35,456 bases of DNA from assembly GCA_028749235.1 (NCBI GenBank), contig JAQULS010000016.1, positions 1 to 35,456 on the forward strand, in the 5' to 3' direction. Shown one piece after another: positions 15,178 through 24,700 of the stretch. The translations under genes and the position numbers were made by a program. Position 1 is the first letter of the stretch; every line of letters starts with the position of its first letter. This DNA comes from Acidobacteriota bacterium. Lineage in GTDB: Bacteria; Acidobacteriota; Aminicenantia; Aminicenantales; UBA4085. The notes beneath the pieces are model-generated. The model was given only the letters and a program-made list of their open reading frames with translations, searched no databases and was not told the DNA's origin.

Positions 15178-15702
15178 CTAAAGCCGAATGGGAGGCGGAT
15201 CCGCACGCTTGGCCGGATTGGAGCGGTCGGGAGGACCGCCCGGGCCGCCTGGGCCGCCGGGTCCGGGCTGGCGGGGATCGCCGCCCGGCCCACGCGGAGG
15301 AGGCATGTTGTCGAAGCGGCCCGGACCGGGAGGTCCATCGCGGAGCGGCGGCGGCCCTTCCAGGAAGGCCTCGACCTCCTTGATCTTGTCGGACGTCAGG
15401 TAGGCGGACAAGTCCTTCAGAAGCGCCTTGAAGGAAGCCTGGATCTCGGACCGGAACCGGCCGTCGATCTCGGTCAGGCGCTGGGAGTGTGTGGCCAAAA
15501 GGGCTTCCACGGCCGGTCGCGACTCCGGCGCCGTCCGCCTCAGGATCTCGTCCCGGAAGGGGTTCATGAAGCCGCGGCTCCGCTGCGCGAAAAGGCTCCG
15601 GATGTGCCTCTGCAGGACCACCCGGTACGCGGCGCCGCCCACGATCCCCCCGATCATAAAGACCGCGATCAGCCGCACGGCGATCTTGGAGCGTATGTTC
15701 AT
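15178..15702 (-). CDS. Spy/CpxP-like periplasmic protein with Gly/Pro-rich tail
   Basis: About 174 residues. One N-terminal membrane helix (about 10-30) precedes a helical periplasmic region (NPFRDEILRRTAPESRPAV..., AFLEGPP) of the kind seen in Spy/CpxP/ZraP and heavy-metal-sensing chaperone proteins. A low-complexity Pro/Gly tail follows (from about residue 112). ATG 15702 was chosen; GTG at 15714 overlaps the preceding stop and is an alternative. It follows the anti-sigma gene directly, so it may sense or buffer envelope stress for that sigma factor. Role by analogy only. Confidence 0.65.
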   Translation of the reverse strand: MNIRSKIAVRLIAVFMIGGIVGGAAYRVVLQRHIRSLFAQRSRGFMNPFRDEILRRTAPESRPAVEALLATHSQRLTEIDGRFRSEIQASFKALLKDLSAYLTSDKIKEVEAFLEGPPPLRDGPPGPGRFDNMPPPRGPGGDPRQPGPGGPGGPGGPPDRSNPAKRADPPPIRL

Positions 15703-15707
15703 GGCTT

Positions 15708-16121
15708 TCACCACAACGGCACTTTCAAGAGCCGCGCGATCGTCAAGGACGAGGCGTAAGGGATTTCGCGGCTCGGCAGCAGGGCTCCGCTCATCAGGTT
15801 GATCAGGACGAGAGCGATCGTGACCAGCCCGGCGATCAGGGCGAAACGGTCGAACACCATCCGATACGCTTGTGTTAAAGTCTCGAGAGCCGACGCCGCG
15901 GCCGGCGACGAGGCCAGTCGGGCCAGGACGCGGTCGGCGAAGCCGGGCCGGAATCCCTCCGCCCCGGATTCGGCCACCGCCCGGCGCAAGGCGGCCGCCT
16001 CTCCCTTTTCGGCCCGCAGACGGGACGACCCGGCCAAAGCCCGCTCGAGCTTGCGGCGCCGGCGTTCCGGCAGGGCCATGTCAAACGACCGGACCAGCCA
16101 TTTCCGGATGCCACTCCTCAT
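15708..16121 (-). CDS. Single-pass membrane anti-sigma factor candidate
   Basis: 137 residues, with a basic cytoplasmic part (about 1-90) and one membrane helix (about 93-112, FALIAGLVTIALVLINLM). Start is ATG 16121 with AAAGGAGG seven bases upstream, and the ATG overlaps the sigma stop by 4 bases (ATGA), the usual sigma/anti-sigma arrangement. No zinc-binding HxxxCxxC motif is visible. Function inferred from position and topology. Confidence 0.7.
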   Translation of the reverse strand: MRSGIRKWLVRSFDMALPERRRRKLERALAGSSRLRAEKGEAAALRRAVAESGAEGFRPGFADRVLARLASSPAAASALETLTQAYRMVFDRFALIAGLVTIALVLINLMSGALLPSREIPYASSLTIARLLKVPLW

Positions 16122-16687
16122 AAAATCCTCCTTTCCCTGGACCCGCACTCCGCAGCGGCCAGCCCGTCCACGATGGCCTTCAGCCTGTCCTGTCCCCGGG
16201 ACAGCCTCGAAAGCACGGTTCCCTGGGGCAAGCGCAGAATATCGGCCGTTTCGCGGACCGAGTAGCCGTCGATCAAACGCAGGACGACGACCTGGCGGAA
16301 CCGAGGTTCAAGCCGGCCGAGAGCTTGCCGGACAATCGCCTTGGCTTCCATGGACCGGCATTCATCCTGCGGGCCTTCGGCCTCGCGGACGGCCTGGCGG
16401 TCCCTCCGCCTTCGCTTCAACTCGTTAAACGACAGGTTGATGGCGATCCGGACGAGATACGTGCCGATCCGGGCCTCGCCCCGGAAACGTTCCATGGCCC
16501 GGAAGAAGCGGATGAAGGTCTCTTGACCGATATCATCGACTTCGGGGGCCGGGCCGAGGATTCCGGTCACGGTCGCCGCCACCAGCCGTTCATGACGCTC
16601 GATGATCTCCCTCAAGGCGGACGGCTCGCCTTCGCGAGCCCGACGCAAAAGTTCGCGCTCGTCCGGTCCGCCCGTCGAATTCTCCAT
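16118..16687 (-). CDS. ECF-type RNA polymerase sigma factor (second)
   Basis: 189 residues. Region 2 (about 20-85) contains VDDIGQETFIRFFRAMERF and the IAINLSFNELKRR helix. Region 4 (about 120-170) has the helix-turn-helix YSVRETADILRLPQGTVLSR. ATG 16687 was chosen; the longer frame upstream overlaps the divergent gene and its promoter. It is followed by the anti-sigma and Spy-like genes, so the unit probably responds to envelope conditions. It belongs to a different group from the factor at 3070-3585 by sequence. Confidence 0.88.
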   Translation of the reverse strand: MENSTGGPDERELLRRAREGEPSALREIIERHERLVAATVTGILGPAPEVDDIGQETFIRFFRAMERFRGEARIGTYLVRIAINLSFNELKRRRRDRQAVREAEGPQDECRSMEAKAIVRQALGRLEPRFRQVVVLRLIDGYSVRETADILRLPQGTVLSRLSRGQDRLKAIVDGLAAAECGSRERRIL

Positions 16688-16741
16688 TCCATGAATTAGA
16701 CGCCTCGGCTGGCCCGGATATTCCCCGGGGAGGCTCCGCGT

Positions 16742-16771
16742 TTGACACTGCGGGCGGGGCGCGTCTATGAT
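16742..16771 (+). promoter_or_regulatory. Sigma70 promoter of the membrane glycosyltransferase gene
   Basis: TTGACA (16742-16747), 18-base spacer, TATGAT (16766-16771). The -10 box overlaps the first possible ATG (16767), so that ATG cannot be translated from this promoter. The start ATG at 16788 is about 10 bases after the predicted transcription start. Confidence 0.75.
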
Positions 16772-16787
16772 TCCGGCCGGATTCTCG

Positions 16788-18677
16788 ATGGCGGCGATCT
16801 CAGTCACTCTTCTTTTCCTTTCAGCCTATCTTCTCGTCCGCCGGCGGCTCGGCCTGCGGCCGGATGAGGCTTTGCTCACGGCCTGCCTCCTGGCCTGCCT
16901 GGAAGCGGCATCGATGATGCAAATACTGGGCTGGGCTTCGCGCCTCAGCCCTTTCTCCGTACGCTTGTCGACCGCGGCCTTCGCCGGGATCCACTTCGCC
17001 CTGGCCTTCCTCCGCCGGCCCGCGCCGGCCGTCGGGCGCGTCCGGGGCCTTCCGCGATGGCTTCTCCCGGCCGCCGGCGCCGCGGTCGTCACGCTCACGG
17101 TCCGTCTGCTCTTGGCCCGGCTGGCGCCGCCCGAGGGCTGGGACAGTCTCGGTTATCACCTGCCCTTCGTCGTGCGCTGGATCCAGCAGGGAAATCTCGA
17201 TCTCACGGGCTGGGCCGGAACGCATCGCTATTTCGCCTGGAACGGCGAGCTTCTCTCGGCCTGGCTGGGCCTGCTCGACGGCGGAGCCCTGGACGCCGCC
17301 AAGCTGCCCCAAATCCTCGCTCTCCCCCTTCTCTACTCGTCGGCTTCCGTCCTGGGCCGCCGCTTGGCAGGCGCCCGCTGGGCGGCCGCCTGCGCCCTGG
17401 CCGTGGTTTCCCTTCCCATCGTTCTCATCCAGAGCGGCTTGGCCTACGTGGACGTCCTTTACGCCGCCTTTTGGATCGCCGCCGTCGCCGCCGCCGTGGC
17501 TTGGGCGAGAACGGGCCGCCCCGTTCACTTCGCCGCCTTTGCCGCGGCCGCCGGGCTGGCATGGGGGACGAAATCCACCATCTATTACTTGGCTCCGCTT
17601 CTTATCGTTCCAACCGCCGCCCTTTGGACATCCGCATCCTGCCGGAAGACGGCCGTGCGGAACGGCGCGGGGGCGGCGGCCCTGCTCCTGGCCGGGGGAG
17701 CGGGAAGCTACATTCGGAACCTTGTCCTCACCGGGAATCCGATCTTCCCGTTCGGGCTGTCTCTGGGCGGCATCAAGATCTTCAAAGGCGTCGTCTCGGC
17801 CGCCGATATGCCCGCGGCCTACGAAAACTGGTTCGTTTCCTCGCCCTGGGGCTGGCTTCTTTATCCATTCAAGGAAACCCTGCGCGGCGTCTGGGGCTAT
17901 ACTCATCTCAACGGCTTCGGGCCGCTGTTCGCGCTCGGCTGTCTCCTCTTCGCCGCGGCGATCATCGCGGCCTGGAAGAAACGCGACGTGATCCTGGCCG
18001 CTTTTTTATCGCTCTTTCCGGCGGTCCTCATCCTCTTTTTCACGCTCCAGCCCGTTCGCCTCCCCCGCTACATCGTTTTCCTGGCTCCTCTTCCGATCAT
18101 CGGCCTGGCGGCGGCTTGCGGCAGGATCCGCGGAGCCGGCAGGACGGCCATCCGGACGGCCTGGACGCTGGCCATTATCGCCGGATGCGCCGGAGTCTGG
18201 GCCTATATGGCCAAGCAGCCGGGCTACCGAAGCCTGGGGCGAAGCGCCCGGGCCGGAGAGCGGCTCGACGCGGGAGCTTACTACCGGGCCCAGTACGGCG
18301 CCCTGGGCCGGGCTTGGGAAGCGCTGAATCGCAAGATCGGAGCCGGAGACACGGTCGCCGTCAGCTACGGCGAGCTGATGCTGCCTTGGGCCGGGGATCC
18401 GCCGCGAGCCCGCGTCCGGGCGGTCGTCCGCGGGCGTTCACCCTTCCCGGGAGCGATCGGCGGGGAATCGGAGATGGAATGGCTGGCCGCGATCGACCGG
18501 ATCAAGGCCCGCTTCTTCGTCGTCTGGAGTCCGGCCTGGGCGCCCGAGGCGGGACGGCGGGAAAGGGAGTCCGCGCGGGCACGGCCCGACCGCTTCGCCC
18601 TTCTGGAGCGCTTCGAATCGGCCGACTACGGCGAAATCGATATCTACCGAGTCTGGCCTAATCCAGGCAGTCTTTGA
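16788..18677 (+). CDS. Polytopic GT-C-type (PMT/ArnT-like) membrane glycosyltransferase candidate
   Basis: 629 residues with about 12 hydrophobic helices and a soluble C-terminal part of about 150 residues. The first external loop has EGWDSLGYHLPFVVRW, the Asp-containing loop expected of GT-C enzymes that take sugars from polyprenyl-phosphate. Start is set at ATG 16788 rather than 16767 because the promoter -10 covers the latter. It runs divergently from the sigma operon. Acceptor unknown. Its last 20 bases overlap the converging CMD gene. Confidence 0.72.
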   Translation: MAAISVTLLFLSAYLLVRRRLGLRPDEALLTACLLACLEAASMMQILGWASRLSPFSVRLSTAAFAGIHFALAFLRRPAPAVGRVRGLPRWLLPAAGAAVVTLTVRLLLARLAPPEGWDSLGYHLPFVVRWIQQGNLDLTGWAGTHRYFAWNGELLSAWLGLLDGGALDAAKLPQILALPLLYSSASVLGRRLAGARWAAACALAVVSLPIVLIQSGLAYVDVLYAAFWIAAVAAAVAWARTGRPVHFAAFAAAAGLAWGTKSTIYYLAPLLIVPTAALWTSASCRKTAVRNGAGAAALLLAGGAGSYIRNLVLTGNPIFPFGLSLGGIKIFKGVVSAADMPAAYENWFVSSPWGWLLYPFKETLRGVWGYTHLNGFGPLFALGCLLFAAAIIAAWKKRDVILAAFLSLFPAVLILFFTLQPVRLPRYIVFLAPLPIIGLAAACGRIRGAGRTAIRTAWTLAIIAGCAGVWAYMAKQPGYRSLGRSARAGERLDAGAYYRAQYGALGRAWEALNRKIGAGDTVAVSYGELMLPWAGDPPRARVRAVVRGRSPFPGAIGGESEMEWLAAIDRIKARFFVVWSPAWAPEAGRRERESARARPDRFALLERFESADYGEIDIYRVWPNPGSL

Positions 18678-18960
18678 GCCCGTGGGCCGCAACGTAGAGC
18701 GCCCCGACCCCGGAGAGCTGGTAGGCTACCCGCAAGGCATCGACGATCTCGGCTTTGGTCGCACCGGCGGCCATGGCCCGTCCGGCCAGCGCCTGGACGC
18801 CCTTCTCGGCTCCTTGAGCGGCATCGAAGGCCAAGGCGATCAGCAGCTTGAACTTGCGCGGCAGGGCGCCGTCGGCGTAGACCAGGGCGTCCATCTCTCC
18901 GATCTTCTTGATGAACTCGGGATCAATTCTTTCCAAGGGGGCCAACGGATGTTCGGGCAT
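18658..18960 (-). CDS. Carboxymuconolactone-decarboxylase-like protein lacking the catalytic cysteines
   Basis: 100 residues with the helical CMD/AhpD pattern (FKLLIALAFDAAQGAEK..., GATKAEIVDALRVAYQLSG). ATG 18960 follows GGAGG by about 6 bases. CMD/AhpD proteins usually carry CxxC followed by His before the GAT.EEI motif. Here that segment contains no Cys and no such His, so classical peroxidase activity is unlikely. It overlaps the converging glycosyltransferase gene by 20 bases. Confidence 0.78.
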   Translation of the reverse strand: MPEHPLAPLERIDPEFIKKIGEMDALVYADGALPRKFKLLIALAFDAAQGAEKGVQALAGRAMAAGATKAEIVDALRVAYQLSGVGALYVAAHGLKDCLD

Positions 18961-19056
18961 GGGTTTCCTCCGGCCAATGGACTGTGAGGCCATCATAACA
19001 GGGAGTAAAAGGAGGCGCCAGCCGCAGCCTTGGGGAGACACATCCGGCCCGAAAGA

Positions 19057-19065
19057 TGATAGAAT
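19057..19065 (+). promoter_or_regulatory. Extended -10 element for the toroid-fold protein gene
   Basis: TGATAGAAT (TAGAAT at 19060-19065) is 21 bases before ATG 19087, with GAGGAG (19075-19080) between. No -35 hexamer is visible at normal spacing. Confidence 0.5.
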
Positions 19066-19086
19066 CCCGGCCTCGAGGAGGCTCCC

Positions 19087-21402
19087 ATGTCGCGCCGCCG
19101 CCGGATCCGCCTGATCCTCATCCTGTCCGTTTGCATCATCGTCCTTGCCGCCGTGATCGCTTCCGCGCCGCGCAAGCGCTCGCCCATGGGATTCGCGACC
19201 GCCGAGGCCGATCTTCTAAAGATCGAAGCCGCGGGAGCCGGATATGTGATCTCGATCGCCGGCCAGCCGTGGACCGAGGTCGCTTTCCCGTCCCTGGCCG
19301 GGCGGGAGCCCGACCGGGTCCTGATCAGCCGCCTCGACGGCGGGACCGCGCGCGTTTCCGCGACATGGACGGTCGCCCGGGAAACGGCCCAGGACGAACT
19401 GGCGGCCGCCTTCCGCTGGCGTCTCAAGCCCGAACTCTGGTGGGCGCCCCACCTGGCGCCCGAGCCGGGCTTCGTCGTCGCCCAGCACGTCTTCCGCTCC
19501 CCCGCCCTGATCACGGCACGGGAGGGCGCGTCCCTGGCCGTCATTCCCGATCTCGACCTGGTCGGACGTCTGGAGCGGAACCCGTGGTTCCTGGATTACG
19601 ACGCGCCGGCCGGGCAAGCCCGGCTGGGCATGACCCTGACCGATGTCCCGATCCATGTCCTCTACAAGAAGAAGCCGGGCCAAACCTTCGGACCGGGTGA
19701 AGTGGAGATCGCCTTCTTCGTCCTGGCTTCGCTCGACGCCGGTCCCTCCGCCGACCCATGGCGCCGGGTCGCGGATTTCCTGTGGCGCCGCTGGGGCCGC
19801 CCCCTTTGGGACGCCGGCGAGCCTATCCAGGCTCCGCTCGAGCGCTATGTCGAGCGGACTTACGCCTGGGCTTTCGGAACGTGGGGGCCGTCGGTCTGGC
19901 AGGAGTTCGAGCTCGGCGGCCGCAAAGTCGGCGCGCCCCAATTCATCGTCAATATTTCCCAGTCGCCGAACTCGCCCGAGCCGTGGTTTCAGCGCGAATT
20001 CCTGTCCATATGGAACCAGGCCTGGTTTTCCTCCCTGCGCAGCGCCGCCGGGCTCTATCGCCACGGCCGGAGGACCGGCAACGAGGCTGACCTGCGCCGG
20101 GCCCGCCTGGCCAAGGAGCTGGCGCTCGCGGCGCCGCAAACGGACGGCCTCTTCCCCTCGGTCATCCGCACGGACAACATCAAGGTCGAAGCGGGCGGAA
20201 AGAAAGTCGATCGCCCCAAGGGCTGGGAGACGGCGTATTGGACGAATTCCGACCGGCGGCCCGAGGAGCACGGCGTGACGGCCGAATACATCCACATCCT
20301 CGACGCCAGCTGGACGGCCCTCCAGATGATCCGCTGGCACCGGGAGCTCGAGCCAGACCCACGCCTGCCGGCTTACGCCGAGTCCTATGCCGCGGCCCTG
20401 ATGAAGCTACAGGATTCCGAAGGATTCTTCCCCGGCTGGGTCCATCCGAAAACCAAGACCGCCGGGACGGTCATGAACAAGACGCCCGAAACGAGCCCGA
20501 GCGCCACGTTCCTTCTGGAGCTGGCGGCCCTGACGGGCCGGAAAGACTATCGCGCCGCGGGCCTCAAGGCCGTGGACGCCGTGCTGCGGGAGATCGTGCC
20601 GGCCGGCCGCTGGGAGGATTTCGAGACCTACTGGTCCTGCTGCGGCTGGGGCCTGGAAACCCGGCTCGGGCGCAAGGTCGAAAGAAACGCCATTTATAAA
20701 CAGAACACGCTGTCGATGTTCTGGACGGCCGAAGCGCTGCTTCAGGCCTGGCGGGCGACCGGCCGGGCCGATTATCTGGCCTGGGGCCGCCGAACCCTGG
20801 ACGAGCTGTCCATGGCCCAGCAGGTCTGGCAGCCGCCCTTCATCCACGTCCCTGCACTGGGCGGCTTCGGGGTCATGAACGCCGACGGCGAGTGGAACGA
20901 CTCGCGGGAGACGCTGTTCGCCGAGCTTTTCCTGGACTATTACCGCGCCGTAGGCGACCCGGTCTATTTCGAGCGCGGGATCGCGGCTCTCCGCTCGGGC
21001 TTCGTCATGATGTACGCCCCCGAAAACCCCAAGGTCAAGGCGATGTGGGAGAAGGTCTATCCCTGGTTCGGGCCGGCCGACTACGGCTTCACCATGGAGA
21101 ATTACGGCCACGGCGGCCGGACGAGCGCCGCCGGCGAGGGCATGGGCGTCTTCACCATCTACGATTGGGGCAACGGCGCCGCGGCCGAAGCGGCCGGCCG
21201 GATCATCGACCACTACGGCCAGGTCTACGTCGACCGGGCCCGGGGACAGGCGTTCGGGCTGGACATGGTCGAGGTCAAGCCGGAGGCGAAGGGCGGATGG
21301 ACGCTCGTCGACAAGACCGGCGCCGGACGGCGCGTCCGGGTCGTTTTCGACAAGGGCGAGCCGCGCGACGTCGATCTCACGATCCCGGCTTTGGTGAAAT
21401 AG
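19087..21402 (+). CDS. Large signal-anchored protein with (alpha/alpha)6-toroid features, function unknown
   Basis: 771 residues. A basic N-terminus and a membrane helix (about 9-27) precede a beta-rich first part (about 35-215). A long helical region (about 240-700) follows with repeated aromatic/helix units (WTALQMIRWH, LLELAALTGRKDYRAAGLK, MFWTAEALLQAWRATGR), as in six-hairpin glycosidase or heparinase-type toroids, and then a short C-terminal beta part. TYWSCCGWG near residue 515 is a Cys pair of unknown role. The architecture suggests action on polysaccharides outside the cytoplasm, but no catalytic residues can be assigned with confidence. Start supported by GAGGAG six bases upstream. 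Confidence 0.6.
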   Translation: MSRRRRIRLILILSVCIIVLAAVIASAPRKRSPMGFATAEADLLKIEAAGAGYVISIAGQPWTEVAFPSLAGREPDRVLISRLDGGTARVSATWTVARETAQDELAAAFRWRLKPELWWAPHLAPEPGFVVAQHVFRSPALITAREGASLAVIPDLDLVGRLERNPWFLDYDAPAGQARLGMTLTDVPIHVLYKKKPGQTFGPGEVEIAFFVLASLDAGPSADPWRRVADFLWRRWGRPLWDAGEPIQAPLERYVERTYAWAFGTWGPSVWQEFELGGRKVGAPQFIVNISQSPNSPEPWFQREFLSIWNQAWFSSLRSAAGLYRHGRRTGNEADLRRARLAKELALAAPQTDGLFPSVIRTDNIKVEAGGKKVDRPKGWETAYWTNSDRRPEEHGVTAEYIHILDASWTALQMIRWHRELEPDPRLPAYAESYAAALMKLQDSEGFFPGWVHPKTKTAGTVMNKTPETSPSATFLLELAALTGRKDYRAAGLKAVDAVLREIVPAGRWEDFETYWSCCGWGLETRLGRKVERNAIYKQNTLSMFWTAEALLQAWRATGRADYLAWGRRTLDELSMAQQVWQPPFIHVPALGGFGVMNADGEWNDSRETLFAELFLDYYRAVGDPVYFERGIAALRSGFVMMYAPENPKVKAMWEKVYPWFGPADYGFTMENYGHGGRTSAAGEGMGVFTIYDWGNGAAAEAAGRIIDHYGQVYVDRARGQAFGLDMVEVKPEAKGGWTLVDKTGAGRRVRVVFDKGEPRDVDLTIPALVK

Positions 21403-21799
21403 GATTCATTTTCTCTTATCGTATCGAATTCTGCTAGGAAGGCTTCCGGCCTAAAATCGTCAATAACTCCAACTATATCGAACCGGCCGGGTCGTCCTCG
21501 ACGTCAACACCGGCCTCGTGCCCGTCCTGATCGACACGGTGACATGGTCCTGGTACGGGCTACCCACGTCAATGTCGTCCTGGAGAGCCCGTGGTCAGAT
21601 CGATGAAAACAATGCACTAAAGTAGGAGAATTACTTCTCCCTACCGAGTCCTCTGACGGCCTGTCGGCTAGACATAAGCTACCCATACTGAATCGAAGTA
21701 AATTTTAATTACCAGCGCTTATTGTTCCTGTATAATTATGTCGGTAAATAAAGGATTTATGTAGCAGTAGTTTTTTTTTGCGAAAGGCATTGTGTTTGA
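21403..21799. other. Gene-free junction where base composition drops
   Basis: There is no convincing gene on either strand. The first half is GC-rich like the host; from about 21600 it becomes AT-rich like the following gene. A small hairpin GGAGAA-TTAC-TTCTCC lies at 21625-21640. One plus-strand frame (about 21470-21625) reads as a short hydrophobic fragment without a start codon, perhaps a gene remnant. This is the left edge of the accessory island. Confidence 0.5.
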
Positions 21800-24700
21800 C
21801 TAAGAAATGAAACGACCCATTTCTTCTTCAAAAGTGACTATACGGGGCATTATTATTTTTCCAGTATCCCGATAAACTTCCATAAACTGCGCGAGCCGGT
21901 CAACCTTAGCCTTTACCATCGTTCCGACTATTAAAATATGGCGCATCTCACTTGTCAGTCGGGAAGCGGCATAAACAAACATTTTCCCCAACATTTTTTT
22001 ATCCATTTTTGAAGGAAAGCCATGCAGGATTTCTGCGAAAATGGTTCCCACCGCCTCAGGTATAATCGAATCGTCGGTTAATATCTTCTTCAAGAACATT
22101 ACTACCATGCGAAAGGCGACCCTGAACGGCACACCGTATTCTTCGGAGAGCGTTAATGGGAAGTTCAAGGCTCTGATCCTTTTTGATTGCACTATCTTTA
22201 TAATTCCATCTCCGAATACAGTGTTTTCAATATCCTGAACCGAAAATGGTAAAAATCGGAAACGATAGACGGATAGGTATGTAAAGAAGGTAAGGTACGC
22301 TTCAAAAGAAATCCGCTTCATTTCATATAAGGTTTTTATAAGCGCGAAGGCCGCGCTGTATCCCGGCGCCTTTTTCCCTGTTACCGCCTCATTAGCCTTA
22401 AGATATAAATAATCCTCGGTAAGCACAGGAATCCCTTCATTCTGGGCCAATATACACGCATCGCATAGTTCTGGGGGAATCTTCTGTTCGATGAAATCGT
22501 CGACCTTGCTTGCAAGAGAGATAGCCGCAATATTCTTAGGCTTGGACTCAAGAAGTTTGATAGAATCATCTAACTTTTTTCGAAGAGCCTCCCCTTGCGC
22601 TGGGCTGTATTCGGAAAAGCTGAGCTTCCCGCGAGCGTATTGCAGACCTCCCGCCTGTCCCGGAACATATCCGACACTTTCCTTGATTTTAAGCAGCATC
22701 GTTATTACCGATTGTGGGACTTTCAGATTCGGCAAATATTTAAACACTTCCTGAAGTACGCTTGTTTCAGAAAGAATAAAAGCCGATGTGCCGTCGATGT
22801 AAAACGGCTTGCCTTCAAGGATTTTTTGGGCTATCCCCTTTTGCCGGCCAATCTCCGCAGGGTCTCCTGAGCTAAATCGAACAAATCCCTTTTCTTCATT
22901 CCGTATTTTCGCGATAGCCCCGATTAGACCATCTTCGCTTACTGCTAGAAAAGCTAGGGGCAATTCATTATTACAGTAACGCACAAATAAACTATCTCTA
23001 TTTTCTCTCTTGGCTCCAAAAAAGGAAATAATATTCTTCAGGTCTATTGAATCCCCCTTATGCGGGACGTCAATCATTTCGACTCCGGGCAAAACCCCTT
23101 CCGCCGCCAAGCGGGTAAAATGGTAGACACTCTGTGCAAATACATATTTGTCTATGGGGAGGATTTTTTCAATTTTGTGCTCAATATTTGGCCGATACTC
23201 GTATCGAAATACGACCGGTCCATTAACTTTTTTTCCGATAAAGGCCTCGTACTTTTCATTGGAGGAGGGAATCTTGATCGCATCCAATTCCTCTGAATCT
23301 CCAACATAGTACCATCTCTCCACGTCCACAAATTTAACGAAGGATTCTGGATCGACCGCCGGTAAGGAATCTAGAGAGAATTTGATTAAGTGGTCTATTT
23401 CATTTAATTGCAGGAACAACTTTGCGTATTGCTCCGGCGTAGGCACTTTTAATATTTTCATTCCAGCTACAATTGAAGCAATGGCTTTACGAGCCTCGCG
23501 GTTTCTCAGGTAAACAACAGCCTCAATTTCTTCTTTAAATTCCGACGTTTCGGGAATATTCGGATAAGTCTCAATGAGCCGCATCGCTTCCGAAAACTCT
23601 TCGCGCCTTAGCCTTGCTAATACCGTCTGGGCCAGAACGCTCTCCTTGTCGGTATTATCCAACAGTGAGAGTTTCGTATTATTAGCAAGTATCTTTTCTC
23701 CGATCCTTATAGCCTCCGTTAAGCGCTCCAGGTTGAGGTGGGCAAAGAACAATTCGATTTCCAGCTTAAGAATACTGTCTTCCTTCTTTTCGTGTACCAA
23801 GAGTTTTTCTACGATTAGAACGACGAATTCCCAAGCCTTCTTCTTTCGGGCCACTCTCAATACCATTTGGCATTCGAGGTAACTCAATTCTTTAAAGTCG
23901 ATTTTTTGAAGAATGCGAAACGCCTCTTCAATATTGCTTTCGTCATAGTTTAACAGGAGCAAGAGCATGTCTTTCTTTATATTGATATCGTCAGGCAAAT
24001 TCTCAACTATTTTCCTTCTAAGCTCGGGCATTTCCTTGACACAGTCTGCTACCGTAACGGCAAATTGCGGATCGTCCTTTAAGAAAGCCCAAACGTCGTC
24101 GATTTTTTTATTTTCCAAGTCATTTATAAAAGGCAGGAAGTTTTCCTTCTTTTTCTGCCCAAAGAATATTCGTCCTTCGGTAAAAAGGGTGTTCATCACG
24201 ATAAACTGAGAAATTAGCTTTTTTGCTAAAAGGTCGGTAATGCTATTTTCTGATTCTTTTACATACGTCAACAGTTTATTAAAATCATCTTGCGGAATCC
24301 GCACAAAAGTGATGATATTTGAAAGCAGTTGGTCTATTCCTAAATTAAAATAGCAGAGAAGTATTTGGTCAAAACTCTCTTTAGCGAGTCTTTCTAATTC
24401 CGAAAGATTATCCAGAATGAGCAAGTATCTCATCTTGGCAACGTTGAAAATAGCCTGGTTTCTCGGGCTAAGTTCACCCCATTCGGCGGTTTTACTGAGA
24501 ATGGCATCAATCTTAGCTAACGTCTCCAGGCTATGCGTTCTCATCTCCTCTTTGTTACTTGGCGTAGAGGGATCTTCATTTTCAAGTAGAATCAGTTTGG
24601 TGATATATGTGGCCAACTTATCGGGGTTAAAGAACAGTGCCTTTTCAATGAAACTCCAAGCTAAGGGAAGGTCTTTCTCCAATAGCAGGCTAAGAGCGTA

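Noticed and set aside
21470-21625. Short plus-strand gene in the junction before the AT-rich gene
   Set aside because: No start codon or ribosome site, and stops shortly upstream; at most a remnant.
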